64,000 nt of DNA from CAWDYA01 sp963806495 (GTDB taxonomy: Bacteria; Acidobacteriota; Polarisedimenticolia; JACPZX01; DASXTC01). Positions 47,253 through 64,000 of the stretch are shown one piece after another. The stretch's first letter is position 1. Each line of letters opens with the position of its first letter. The notes under the pieces were generated by a model. That model ran no database searches. It saw only the letters and a list, made by a program, of their open reading frames with translations, and was not told the DNA's origin. A program made the translations under genes and the position numbers. The stretch lies in assembly GCA_963806495.1 (NCBI GenBank), contig CAWDYA010000011.1:62001-126000 (forward strand). The letters run 5' to 3'.

Positions 47253-47573
47253 CTACTGCCCGAATGCCTTGATCTCGACATCGACGCCCGCCGGCAGATC
47301 CAGCTTCATGAGCGCGTCCACGGTCTGGGGCGTCGGCTCCAGGATGTCGAGCAGCCGCTTGTGCGTCCGGATCTCGAACTGCTCCCTCGACTTCTTGTCC
47401 ACGTGCGGGGATCGCAGAACGCAGTACATGCTCCGGACCGTGGGAAGGGGAATCGGGCCCGCGACCCGCGCACCCGTCCTCTTGGCCGTGTCCACGATCT
47501 CCGACGTCGACTGATCGAGGATCCGGTGATCGTAGGCCTTGAGCCTGATCCTGATTTTCTCTCGTACGGGCAT
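47253..47573 (-). CDS. rpsJ: 30S ribosomal protein S10
   Basis: 106 residues: KIRIRLKAYDHRILDQSTSE, GPIPLPTVRSMYCVLRSPHV and REQFEIRTHKRLLDILEP. Also known as NusE in antitermination complexes. It follows tuf by 22 bases, so the S10 operon has no obvious promoter of its own. Confidence 0.98.
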   Translation of the reverse strand: MPVREKIRIRLKAYDHRILDQSTSEIVDTAKRTGARVAGPIPLPTVRSMYCVLRSPHVDKKSREQFEIRTHKRLLDILEPTPQTVDALMKLDLPAGVDVEIKAFGQ

Positions 47574-47595
47574 CTGGGTTTTGCTCCTGCCGCCT

Positions 47596-48798
<1,203 letters not shown>

Positions 48799-48824
48799 GA
48801 TTACGCTTCTCCCGCAGGAACTTT

Positions 48825-50920
48825 TCAGTTGATGGATGTTCCCTGGATACCAGCCACGACCTCTTCACTGATGTTCTTCGGCGTCTCCTCGTACCGCAGG
48901 AACTGCATCGTGTAGCTGGCGCGTCCCTGCGTGACGAGACCGCAGATCGGTCGCGTACCCGAACATCTCGCTCAACGGCACATGCGCCGCAATGACCTGC
49001 ACGCCGGAGCGAGCATCGATGCTCACGATCTTGCCTCGCCGCGAGTTCAGGTTGCCGATCACGTCGCCCATGTACTCGTCGGGCGTGACGATCTCGACAT
49101 CCATGATCGGCTCGAGGAGGATCGGTTCGGCGTGCTTCGCGGCGTTCTTGAAAGCCATGGAACCGGCGATCTTGAATGCCATCTCCGACGAGTCGACTTC
49201 GTGGAACGTCCCGTCGAGCAGCGTGACGCGGATGTCCCTCATCTCGTAGCCGGCGAGGATGCCGGACGACATCGCTTCCTTGATCCCCGCCTCGGACGGC
49301 CCGATGAACTCCCTCGGGATGGCGCCGCCCGATGATCTTGTTGACGAACTCGTAGCCGGTGCCCGGGGGCAGCGGCTCGATCTCGATCTTCACGTGGCCG
49401 TACTGTCCCTTGCCGCCGGTCTGCTTGACATAGCGGCCCTCGGCCTTGGAGATCTTGCGGATCGTCTCCTTGTAGGCGACCTGCGGCCGGCCGACGTTCG
49501 CGCCGACACCGAACTCCCTGACCAGGCGGTCGACGATGATCTCGAGGTGAAGCTCGCCCATGCCCGCGATGATCGTCTGGGCGGTCTCGGGGTCGGTGTG
49601 CACCCGGAAGGTCGGGTCCTCCTGCGCCAGCTTCTGCAGCGCGCCGCCGAGTTTCTCCTGGTCCGCCTTCGTCTTCGGCTCGATGGCGACGGCGATCACC
49701 GGCTCGGGGAACTGCATGGCCTCGAGGATGATCGGGTGCTTCTCGTCGCAGATCGTGTCGCCGGTGGTGGCGTTCTTCAACCCGACGACCGCGCAGATCT
49801 CGCCGGCGCAGACCTCCTTGATCTCCTCGCGGCGGTTGGCGTGCATCTCGAGAAGACGCGACACCCGCTCCTTGCGGGCCTTCATCGCGTTGTAGACGTA
49901 GCTGCCGGCCGCGAGCCTCCCGGAATAGACCCGCGTGAAGGCGAGCTGCCCGACGAACGGGTCGGTCATGATCTTGAAGACGAGCGCCGAGAAAGGATCC
50001 TTGTCGGAAGGGTGCCGCGGCTGCGTCTCGCCCGTGGACGGCACCGTTCCCTCGACCGCGGGAATGTCGAGCGGCGACGGGAGGAAATCGACGACGGCGT
50101 CGATGAGGAGCTGGACGCCCTTGTTCTTGAAGGCCGCGCCGCACAGGACCGGCGTCGCCGTCCGGGCGATGGTGGCCTTGCGGATGCCCCTGACGAGGTC
50201 CTCCACCGTGACGCGGCTGGCGCTCGAGCCACTTGTGCAGGACCTCCTCGTCGGCATCGCCGGCCGCTTCGAAGAGCTTCTCCCGCCGGCGGCTCGACCT
50301 CTTCGCGCAGGCTCGTCGGGAATCTCCATGTCCTCGTGCTCCGCCCCGAGTGTCTCGTCACGGTAGACCCGGATACGCTCGTGGATCAGGTCGACGATGC
50401 CCCGGAACTCTTCCTTCTCGAACCAGGGGATCTGCAGCGCCACCGGGCGCGCGTTGAGCTTGGTCACCATCATCCCCAGGCACCGGTCGAAGTCGGCTCC
50501 CTGCCGGTCCATCTTGTTGACGAACGCGATGCGCGGGACCCGGTAGTGGTCCGCCTGCCGCCAGACGGTCTCGGACTGCGGCTCGACCCCGGCGACCGCA
50601 CAGAACACCCCCACCGCGCCGTCGAGCACGCGCAGCGATCGCTCCACCTCGGCGGTGAAGTCCACGTGGCCCGGCGTGTCGATGATGTTGATTCGGTGGC
50701 CCCGCCAGAAGGCGGTCGTCGCGGCGCTCGTAATCGTGATGCCGCGCTCCTGCTCCTGCGCCATCCAGTCCATCGTGGCCGTGCCCTCGTGCACCTCGCC
50801 CAGCTTGTGCGTCTTCCCCGTGTAATAGAGGATGCGCTCCGTGGTGGTCGTCTTACCGGCATCGATGTGGGCCATGATGCCGATATTCCGAACCCTCTCC
50901 AGCGGTGTTCTGCGGGGCAT
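48825..50920 (-). CDS. fusA: Elongation factor G (about five frameshifts)
   Basis: Translocation GTPase, about 697 residues when corrected. N-terminal AHIDAGKTTTTERILYYTG, DTPGHVDF and FVNKMDRQGADF mark the G domain. Three breaks cluster at about 50316, 50287-50298 and 50205-50219, scrambling some 35 residues before TVEDLVRGIRKATIARTATP restores the frame; two more fall near 49327 (before GGAIPREFIGPSEAG) and 48940 (before TQGRASYTMQF). The reading ends EEVVAGIQGTSIN. All five are net +1. As the sole visible fusA within the str operon it should be functional, so sequence error is the likely cause. Start ATG 50920. Confidence 0.93.
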
Positions 50921-50961
50921 TGGGGTGAACTGCCTTTCTCTGTCAAGTACCGCGACTTGTT

Positions 50962-51432
50962 TTACCACCGGTAATGGGCGAAAGCCTTGTTCGCCTCCGC
51001 CATCTTATGAGTGTCTTCCCGTTTCTTGATTGCACCGCCGGTGTTGTTGGCGGCATCCAGCATCTCGCTCGCGAGCCTCTCCCTCATGCTGCGTCCGGGA
51101 CGGTCCGACGCATACCCGATGAGCCATCGGATCGCGAGACTGAGCCGCCTGTTCTGGCTCACCTCGACCGGGATCTGGTAGGTCGAGCCCCCGACGCGCC
51201 GCGCCTTGACCTCGAGGATCGGCTTGGCGTTGTCCAGCGCCTTCTTGAACACCTTGAGCGGATCGTCCTTGGTCTTGTCGCGGACGATGTCCATGGCGCC
51301 GTAGAAGATCTCCTCCGCCCGTGTCTTCTTGCCGCGCTCCATCACGGCGTTGATGAATTTCGTCACCAGGGGAGACTGGTACACGGGGTCCGGCGGTACC
51401 GGGCGCTTGGCCACCTCTCGACGTCTCGGCAT
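50962..51432 (-). CDS. rpsG: 30S ribosomal protein S7
   Basis: 156 residues: MPRRREVAKRPVPPDPVYQS, FINAVMERGKKTRAEEIFYG, VKARRVGGSTYQIPVEV and MAEANKAFAHYRW at the end. Nucleates the 3' domain of 16S rRNA and in Escherichia coli represses str genes. It is 99 bases after rpsL and 41 before fusA. Confidence 0.98.
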   Translation of the reverse strand: MPRRREVAKRPVPPDPVYQSPLVTKFINAVMERGKKTRAEEIFYGAMDIVRDKTKDDPLKVFKKALDNAKPILEVKARRVGGSTYQIPVEVSQNRRLSLAIRWLIGYASDRPGRSMRERLASEMLDAANNTGGAIKKREDTHKMAEANKAFAHYRW

Positions 51433-51531
51433 TCCCTTCGATCTCCAAATGAAAACGAAAACGGCTGACCCCGGGCCTGCTCCGAAATCCCCGGCAATCC
51501 AGCCGTCGTCTTCGCTCTGCTTCCGCGACCT

Positions 51532-51906
51532 CTAGCTCTTCGGACGCTTCGCGCCGTACTTGGAACGACTCTGCTTGCGCCCTTCGACGCCCGCCGTGTC
51601 CAGCGTGCCTCTCACGACGTGGTAGCGCACGCCCGGCAGGTCCTTCACGCGGCCCCCGCGAATGAGCACGATCGAGTGCTCCTGCAGGTTATGCCCGACC
51701 CCCGGGATGTAGGTCGTCACCTCGACGCCGTTCGTCAGCCTGACTCGAGCCACCTTTCGGAGCGCGGAGTTCGGCTTCTTCGGGGTCGATGTGTACACCC
51801 TTACGCATACCCCGCGTTTCTGCGGGCAGGACTGCAGCGCCGGACTGCTGGTCCGGCTCTTCAGCGTGCTTCGGCCGGACCTGACGAGCTGATTCACCGT
51901 CGGCAC
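51532..51906 (-). CDS. rpsL: 30S ribosomal protein S12
   Basis: 124 residues: PTVNQLVRSGRSTLKSRT, the decoding loops TPKKPNSALRK (streptomycin-target lysine present) and GGRVKDLPGVRYH. First gene of the str segment, 184 bases after rpoC and behind a recognisable promoter. Intact. Confidence 0.98.
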   Translation of the reverse strand: MPTVNQLVRSGRSTLKSRTSSPALQSCPQKRGVCVRVYTSTPKKPNSALRKVARVRLTNGVEVTTYIPGVGHNLQEHSIVLIRGGRVKDLPGVRYHVVRGTLDTAGVEGRKQSRSKYGAKRPKS

Positions 51907-51996
51907 AAGACACCTCTAGGGCTCATCTGCCTGGGAAAAGTCACATTATGTTGACAGTGTCCGCGCGGGGGTCACCGACCCCGAGCAAACCGCCGG

Positions 51997-52026
51997 AGAT
52001 TAGCAAATATCCCGACCGACTGTCAA
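51997..52026 (-). promoter_or_regulatory. Probable sigma-70 promoter upstream of rpsL
   Basis: On the minus strand, a perfect -35 TTGACA (52026-52021) and a -10 TAATCT (52002-51997) lie 18 bases apart in the 184-base gap between rpoC and rpsL. It would add initiation to the str-S10-spc-alpha genes independent of rpoBC. The gap also holds a GC-rich dyad (CCCGGC...GCCGGG) after rpoC, without a U-tract, so a terminator is not supported. Confidence 0.6.
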
Positions 52027-52090
52027 TAGCCCCGAACTGCCCGGCTTTTCAGGCCATTGGCCGCCGGGGCCCCCCAAACTTCTCGAAACG

Positions 52091-56292
<4,202 letters not shown>

Positions 56293-56320
56293 CGGGGTAC
56301 CTCCTCGTTCGTTTGCGATC

Positions 56321-60652
<4,332 letters not shown>

Positions 60653-60718
60653 TTTCTATGTGACTCCGTCGTTACCCTGGTCAAAGTCGGGGCGGCCACG
60701 TGATGCTGTCGTGGACGG

Positions 60719-61108
60719 TTACTTGATCTCCACTTTGGCGCCCGCCTCCTCGAACTTCTTCTTGATCGTCTGGGCCTCGTCCTTGGTCACGCCTTCCTTG
60801 ATCGGCTTGGGCGCGCCCTCGACGAGATCCTTGGCTTCCTTCAGGCCGAGGCTGGTGACCTCACGAACGGCCTTGATGACGTTGATCTTCTTGTCGCCGA
60901 CCTCGGTGAGCACAACCGAGAACTCGGTCTGCTCCTCGGCGGCGGCCGCCGGGGCCCCACCGGGCATCGCGCCGGCCATCATCACCGGCATCGCCGCTGC
61001 GGCGGAGACTCCGAACTCGTCCTCGATCTCCTTCACCAGCTCCGCGATCTCCAGCATCGGAGCTTCCTTCAGGTACTGCTTGATGTCGTCCTTGGTAATC
61101 GCTGGCAT
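60719..61108 (-). CDS. rplL: 50S ribosomal protein L7/L12
   Basis: 129 residues: an N-terminal dimerisation helix (MLEIAELVKEIEDEFGVSAAAA), an Ala/Gly/Pro-rich hinge, and the factor-binding C-terminal domain ending KDLVEGAPKPIKEGVTKDEA. Forms the stalk with L10. Twenty-one bases after rplJ. Confidence 0.98.
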   Translation of the reverse strand: MPAITKDDIKQYLKEAPMLEIAELVKEIEDEFGVSAAAAMPVMMAGAMPGGAPAAAAEEQTEFSVVLTEVGDKKINVIKAVREVTSLGLKEAKDLVEGAPKPIKEGVTKDEAQTIKKKFEEAGAKVEIK

Positions 61109-61129
61109 GACGATGGCCTCCCTGCGGTT

Positions 61130-61651
61130 TTATTGGTTTTCCTGCTTCTTCTTCTCGGCAACCTGATGCAGGATCGACGCAAAGTCCCTGACCGGCGCCT
61201 TGAGCAACATGACGAACTTGACCAGCGGCGAGCGGAGCATCCCCGCGAACCTGGAGATCAGCTCCGGCCGCGTCGGAAGCGCGACGATCTCGTCGAGAGC
61301 CGCGCTCGGCATCGCCTTGCCTTCAATCACGAGCCCCTTCACCTTGATGGGGGAGCTCTTCTGAAACTCGGCCAGCACCTTGGCGAGCCCGACCGGATCG
61401 GCCGACCAGGCCACCGCCGTGGGGCCGTCGAACAGGGCCGCCTGCGTGCCGAGGGCGGTCCCCTCTATCGCGCGGATCGCGAGCCGGTTCTTGACCACCC
61501 GGTAGCTTCCGTCGGCCTGCCGGATCCTGCGGCGCAGATCGTTGACGTCCTGCACCTTCAGACCGGAGAATTCCACGAGGTAGGCGTTGCTGACCTCGCT
61601 GAACTCCGCGTGCAGCGTTTCGACCTCCTGCTGTCTTTCCGTGCGATTCAC
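61130..61651 (-). CDS. rplJ: 50S ribosomal protein L10
   Basis: 173 residues: NAYLVEFSGLKVQDVNDLRR, YRVVKNRLAIRAIEGT, and a C-terminal helix that anchors L12 dimers. Only 13 bases separate it from rplA, so no room exists for the autoregulatory L10 leader seen in some bacteria. Confidence 0.97.
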   Translation of the reverse strand: MNRTERQQEVETLHAEFSEVSNAYLVEFSGLKVQDVNDLRRRIRQADGSYRVVKNRLAIRAIEGTALGTQAALFDGPTAVAWSADPVGLAKVLAEFQKSSPIKVKGLVIEGKAMPSAALDEIVALPTRPELISRFAGMLRSPLVKFVMLLKAPVRDFASILHQVAEKKKQENQ

Positions 61652-61664
61652 GGCGTCATCCCCC

Positions 61665-62378
61665 TCAGCTCGCCGCGGCCAGGCTGAGGCTCTCGGCGGC
61701 CGCCGTGTCGATCCTCACGCTCGGGCTCATCGTCGATGACATGTAGACGGACTTCAGGTACCTGCCCTTGGCCGTGGCCGGCTTCGCCTTGACGATGGCG
61801 GACACGAGGGCGTTGGCGTTCTCGACCAGCTTCTTGTCGTCGAAGGAGAGCTTGCCGATGCCGCAGTGGATGATGGCCGTCTTGTCCACGCGGAACTCCA
61901 GCTTGCCGGCCTTGATCTCGGAAACCGCTTTCGCCACGTCCTGCGTCACGGTCCCCGACTTCGGGTTCGGCATGAGCCCCTTCGGGCCCAGCACCTTTCC
62001 GAGCCGGCCCACGTCCTTCATCATGTCGGGCGTCGCGACCACCGCCTCGAATTCGAGCCAGCCGCCGGCGATCTTCTCCACCAGCTCCTTGCTGCCGACG
62101 TGCTCGGCCCCGGCCGCCTCGGCCTCCTTGATCTTCTCGCCGGACGCGATCACGGCGACCCGCTTGGACTTGCCGGTACCGTGCGGGAGGACGACCGTCC
62201 CGCGCACCATCTGGTCGGCGTGCTTCGGGTCCACGCCAAGCAGGAAAGCCAGCTCGAGCGTCTCGTCGAACTTCGTGTACTTCATCTTCCTGACGAGCGC
62301 CACGGCTTCCTGGATGGTGTAGGTCCGGTCCTCGACCATCTTCGCCGCCTCATCGTATTTCTTGCTGTGCACTGCCAT
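61665..62378 (-). CDS. rplA: 50S ribosomal protein L1
   Basis: 237 residues: KFDETLELAFLLGVDPKHADQ, VRGTVVLPHGTGKSKRVAV, GKVLGPKGLMPNPKSGTVT and KAKPATAKGRYLKSVYMSST. Forms the L1 stalk at the E site. Eleven bases after rplK. Confidence 0.98.
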   Translation of the reverse strand: MAVHSKKYDEAAKMVEDRTYTIQEAVALVRKMKYTKFDETLELAFLLGVDPKHADQMVRGTVVLPHGTGKSKRVAVIASGEKIKEAEAAGAEHVGSKELVEKIAGGWLEFEAVVATPDMMKDVGRLGKVLGPKGLMPNPKSGTVTQDVAKAVSEIKAGKLEFRVDKTAIIHCGIGKLSFDDKKLVENANALVSAIVKAKPATAKGRYLKSVYMSSTMSPSVRIDTAAAESLSLAAAS

Positions 62379-62389
62379 GCTCGCTCCCC

Positions 62390-62815
62390 TCAGCCTTCGA
62401 TCTCGATGCCCATGCTCCGCGCCGTGCCCGCCACGATGAGCTTGGCCTGCTCCACGTCGAAGCAGTTCAGATCAGGCATCTTCTGTCTCGCGATCTCCTC
62501 GAGCTGCTTGTCGTTGATCTTGCCGACCTTCTCCTTGTTGGGCGCGCCCGATCCCTTGGCGAGCCCGGCCGCCTTCTTGAGCAGGATCGAGGCGGGAGGG
62601 GTCTTGGTGACGAACGTGTAGCTTCGATCGGCGAACACGGTGATCACCACGGGGATGATCATCCCCTCTTCCTTCGCCGTGCGCGCGTTGAACGCCTTGC
62701 AGAAATCCATGATGTTCAGCCCGTGCTGCCCGAGCGCCGGGCCGACGGGGGGCGCCGGCGTCGCCTTTCCCGCCGGTATGTGCAGCTTGATATAGCCCGT
62801 GATCTTCTTCGCCAT
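62390..62815 (-). CDS. rplK: 50S ribosomal protein L11
   Basis: 141 residues: ITGYIKLHIPAGKATPAPPV, GPALGQHGLNIMDFCKAFN and the C-terminal RNA-binding domain with KMPDLNCFDVEQAK then GTARSMGIEIEG. GTPase-centre protein. Seventeen bases after nusG. Confidence 0.98.
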   Translation of the reverse strand: MAKKITGYIKLHIPAGKATPAPPVGPALGQHGLNIMDFCKAFNARTAKEEGMIIPVVITVFADRSYTFVTKTPPASILLKKAAGLAKGSGAPNKEKVGKINDKQLEEIARQKMPDLNCFDVEQAKLIVAGTARSMGIEIEG

Positions 62816-62832
62816 TGCCGGTTACCCTCGCG

Positions 62833-63399
62833 TCAAATCTTCTCGACCTGCAGGAAGTCCAGCTCGACCGGGGTCGAGCGCCCGAAGATCGTGACCATGA
62901 CCTTCAGCGTGTTGCGATCGTGATTGACATCCTCCACCGTCCCGGTGAAGTTGCTGAAGGGTCCGTCCACGATCCGCACGGACTCGCCTTCCTTGTAGAC
63001 GAACTTGGGCTTGGGCTTCTCCGCCGACGTGGTGACCTGGTTGATGATCCGGTCGACCTCCTCCTGGGGCAGCGGCGTGGGCTTGACCCCCGTGCCGACG
63101 AAGCCGGTCACCTTGGGCGTGTTCTTCACCATGTGCCAGGCGTCGTCCGACATCGCCATGTTCACCAGGATGTAGCCGGGGAAGAACTTCTTGGACGACA
63201 CGACCTTCTTGCCGTCCTTCATCTCGACGACCTCCTCCGTCGGGATCAGGATGTCGCCCAGCGCCTCCGACATGCCCATCGCGTCGGCGCGCTGCCGCAG
63301 GGACTCCTTTACCCGGCTCTCGAACCCGGAGTAGGTGTGGATGATGAACCACTGTTTTTCCTGTTTGACGGGGGTTTCCACGACACCCTCACTCGTCAT
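62833..63399 (-). CDS. nusG: Transcription termination/antitermination factor NusG
   Basis: 188 residues: an NGN domain (WFIIHTYSGFESRVKESL, KKFFPGYILVNMAMSDDAWH), then a KOW domain (GESVRIVDGPFSNFTGTVED, LKVMVTIFGRSTPVELDF). Links RNA polymerase to the ribosome or Rho. ATG 63399 overlaps the secE stop (ATGA). A longer reading to 63591 covers secE in another frame and is rejected. Confidence 0.98.
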   Translation of the reverse strand: MTSEGVVETPVKQEKQWFIIHTYSGFESRVKESLRQRADAMGMSEALGDILIPTEEVVEMKDGKKVVSSKKFFPGYILVNMAMSDDAWHMVKNTPKVTGFVGTGVKPTPLPQEEVDRIINQVTTSAEKPKPKFVYKEGESVRIVDGPFSNFTGTVEDVNHDRNTLKVMVTIFGRSTPVELDFLQVEKI

Positions 63400-63596
63400 C
63401 TGAATATCTTCATCGTTTCGAGGTACAGACGGCCCAGACCCAGATCCACCAGCCAGAGAAACAGCGCAAAGATGAAGACGGCGATGATCACAACGGTCGT
63501 CGTGCCACGCACCTCGGGCCATTTCGGCCAGGTCGTACGCTTCAGCTCGGCCACGACTTCCTGAAGGAAGGTGACCATCTTCCGATACCATTCCAC
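63396..63596 (-). CDS. secE: Preprotein translocase subunit SecE
   Basis: 66 residues, single-helix form: an amphipathic cytoplasmic helix (FLQEVVAELKRTTWPKWPEV, with the conserved W-P), then one membrane helix (TVVIIAVFIFALFLWLVDLG). Clamps the two halves of SecY. GTG 63596 start; ATG 63578 is an alternative. Immediately downstream of tRNA-Trp. Confidence 0.95.
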   Translation of the reverse strand: MEWYRKMVTFLQEVVAELKRTTWPKWPEVRGTTTVVIIAVFIFALFLWLVDLGLGRLYLETMKIFR

Positions 63597-63628
63597 CGCG
63601 ATGCCCTCATTGGTCGAAACCTGTTTGC

Positions 63629-63705
63629 TGGCAGGCCAGGAGGGGCTCGAACCCCCAACCCCCGGTTTTGGAGACCGGTGCTCTAGCCAATTGAGCTACT
63701 GGCCT
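63629..63705 (-). tRNA. tRNA-Trp (anticodon CCA)
   Basis: Cloverleaf of 74 bases plus an encoded 3' CCA. The acceptor stem AGGCCAG/CTGGCCT is fully paired, the D arm is GCTC...GAGC, and the anticodon stem CCGGT/ACCGG encloses loop CTCCAAA with anticodon CCA. The T arm holds TTCGAGC and the discriminator is G. Position between rpmG and secE is the classic tufB-rpmG-tRNA-secE-nusG arrangement. Confidence 0.97.
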
Positions 63706-63728
63706 GCAAACGCGCCGGCCGGCCCGAT

Positions 63729-63878
63729 CTACTTCACCTCTTTGTGCGCCGTGTGCTGCCGGCAGAACCGGCAGAACTTCTTGATCTCCAGCCGATCCGT
63801 GTGCTTGCGCTTGTTCTTCGTCGAAGAATAGTTCTTGCGCTTGCACCCGGTGCACTGGAAGAAAACGATGTCTCTCAC
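63729..63878 (-). CDS. rpmG: 50S ribosomal protein L33, zinc-binding form
   Basis: 49 residues: VRDIVFFQCTGCKRKNYSST, then TDRLEIKKFCRFCRQHTAHK. Cysteines 9, 12, 36 and 39 make a zinc ribbon (C+ form). GTG 63878 lies 9 bases after the tuf stop, with GGGGCGAG as a weak ribosome-binding site; TAG at 63731-63729. Confidence 0.95.
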   Translation of the reverse strand: MRDIVFFQCTGCKRKNYSSTKNKRKHTDRLEIKKFCRFCRQHTAHKEVK

Positions 63879-63887
63879 GACTCGCCC

Positions 63888-64000
63888 CTACTCGATGATC
63901 TCGGTCACGGTTCCCGCGCCGACCGTCCTGCCGCCCTCGCGGATGGCGAACCGCAGGCCCTTGTCCATCGCGATCGGCGTGATCAGCGCGATCGACAGAC
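63888..64000 (-). CDS. tuf: Elongation factor Tu, second copy (C-terminal end only)
   Basis: The last 37 codons of a second tuf, translating as SIALITPIAMDKGLRFAIRE and GGRTVGAGTVTEIIE, then TAG. The 5' part lies beyond the right edge. All 110 coding bases match the copy at 47596-48798, pointing to recent duplication or, more likely, ongoing gene conversion. Whether this copy also has the four-cysteine insertion cannot be seen. Confidence 0.96.
   Translation of the reverse strand, partial: LSIALITPIAMDKGLRFAIREGGRTVGAGTVTEIIE

Noticed and set aside
52027..52090. Intrinsic terminator after rpoC
   Set aside because: A GC-rich dyad exists but is followed by mixed sequence and the rpsL promoter, with no U-tract.

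Overview
The window is a gene-dense, GC-rich stretch of a bacterial chromosome with no stretch over 200 bases that lacks a gene. It has a lipid A and heptose (LPS) operon, so the organism is probably Gram-negative. The ribosomal cluster is complete and colinear. RpoB carries a cysteine-rich N-terminal insertion that, from memory, resembles acidobacterial RpoB. An Acidobacteriota-like lineage is my best guess, not a demonstrated assignment; a phylogeny of RpoB and the ribosomal proteins would settle it.

Layout, left to right. (1) 1-3192, minus strand: a soluble histidine kinase, a REC-HD-GYP response regulator and a cysteine desulfurase that runs off the left edge. (2) 3286-8760, plus strand: a near-consensus sigma-70 promoter drives waaA, lpxK, an LpxL-type acyltransferase, gmhB, rfaE1 and rfaE2, an LPS operon whose genes all overlap by 4-23 bases. 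(3) 8750-28672, minus strand: a 20-kb operon with its own promoter (TTTACA-17-TATTAT) encodes GlgE, a TreS-maltokinase fusion, MalQ, GlgB, TreZ, a GH57/DUF3536 protein, TreY and a three-gene ABC-2 exporter. Almost every junction is a 4-base start/stop overlap. The enzymes form a closed loop: TreY/TreZ turn alpha-glucan into trehalose, TreS turns trehalose into maltose, maltokinase makes maltose-1-phosphate, and GlgE/GlgB rebuild branched glucan, with MalQ reshuffling maltodextrins. (4) 28691-31918: carB, directly behind the ribosomal cluster. (5) 31942-64000, minus strand, in transcription order from the right edge: tuf (copy 2, partial), rpmG, tRNA-Trp(CCA), secE, nusG, rplK, rplA, rplJ, rplL, rpoB, rpoC, then a promoter, rpsL, rpsG, fusA, tuf, rpsJ, the S10 and spc genes, secY, adk, map, infA, rpmJ, rpsM, rpsK, rpsD, rpoA, rplQ. 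The beta, str, S10, spc and alpha operons are thus fused in one run.

The main oddity is that at least thirteen genes, many of them essential (rpoC, fusA, secY, map, rplC, rplF, rplR), are broken by short indels. In eleven cases the conserved frame returns on removing one A of the coding strand, usually the A of a GAC. Two more sites fit the same rule less strictly. This is most simply a sequence-quality artefact with a strong base bias, so the frameshifted genes are annotated as single CDSs that are probably intact in the cell. Other points of interest are treY (no ATG, GTG or TTG start over its conserved N-terminus), cysteine clusters inserted in EF-Tu and RpoB, an inverted repeat inside the glgE promoter, and the exporter coupled to trehalose/glucan metabolism. 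I see no CRISPR array, insertion sequence, prophage or rRNA gene.
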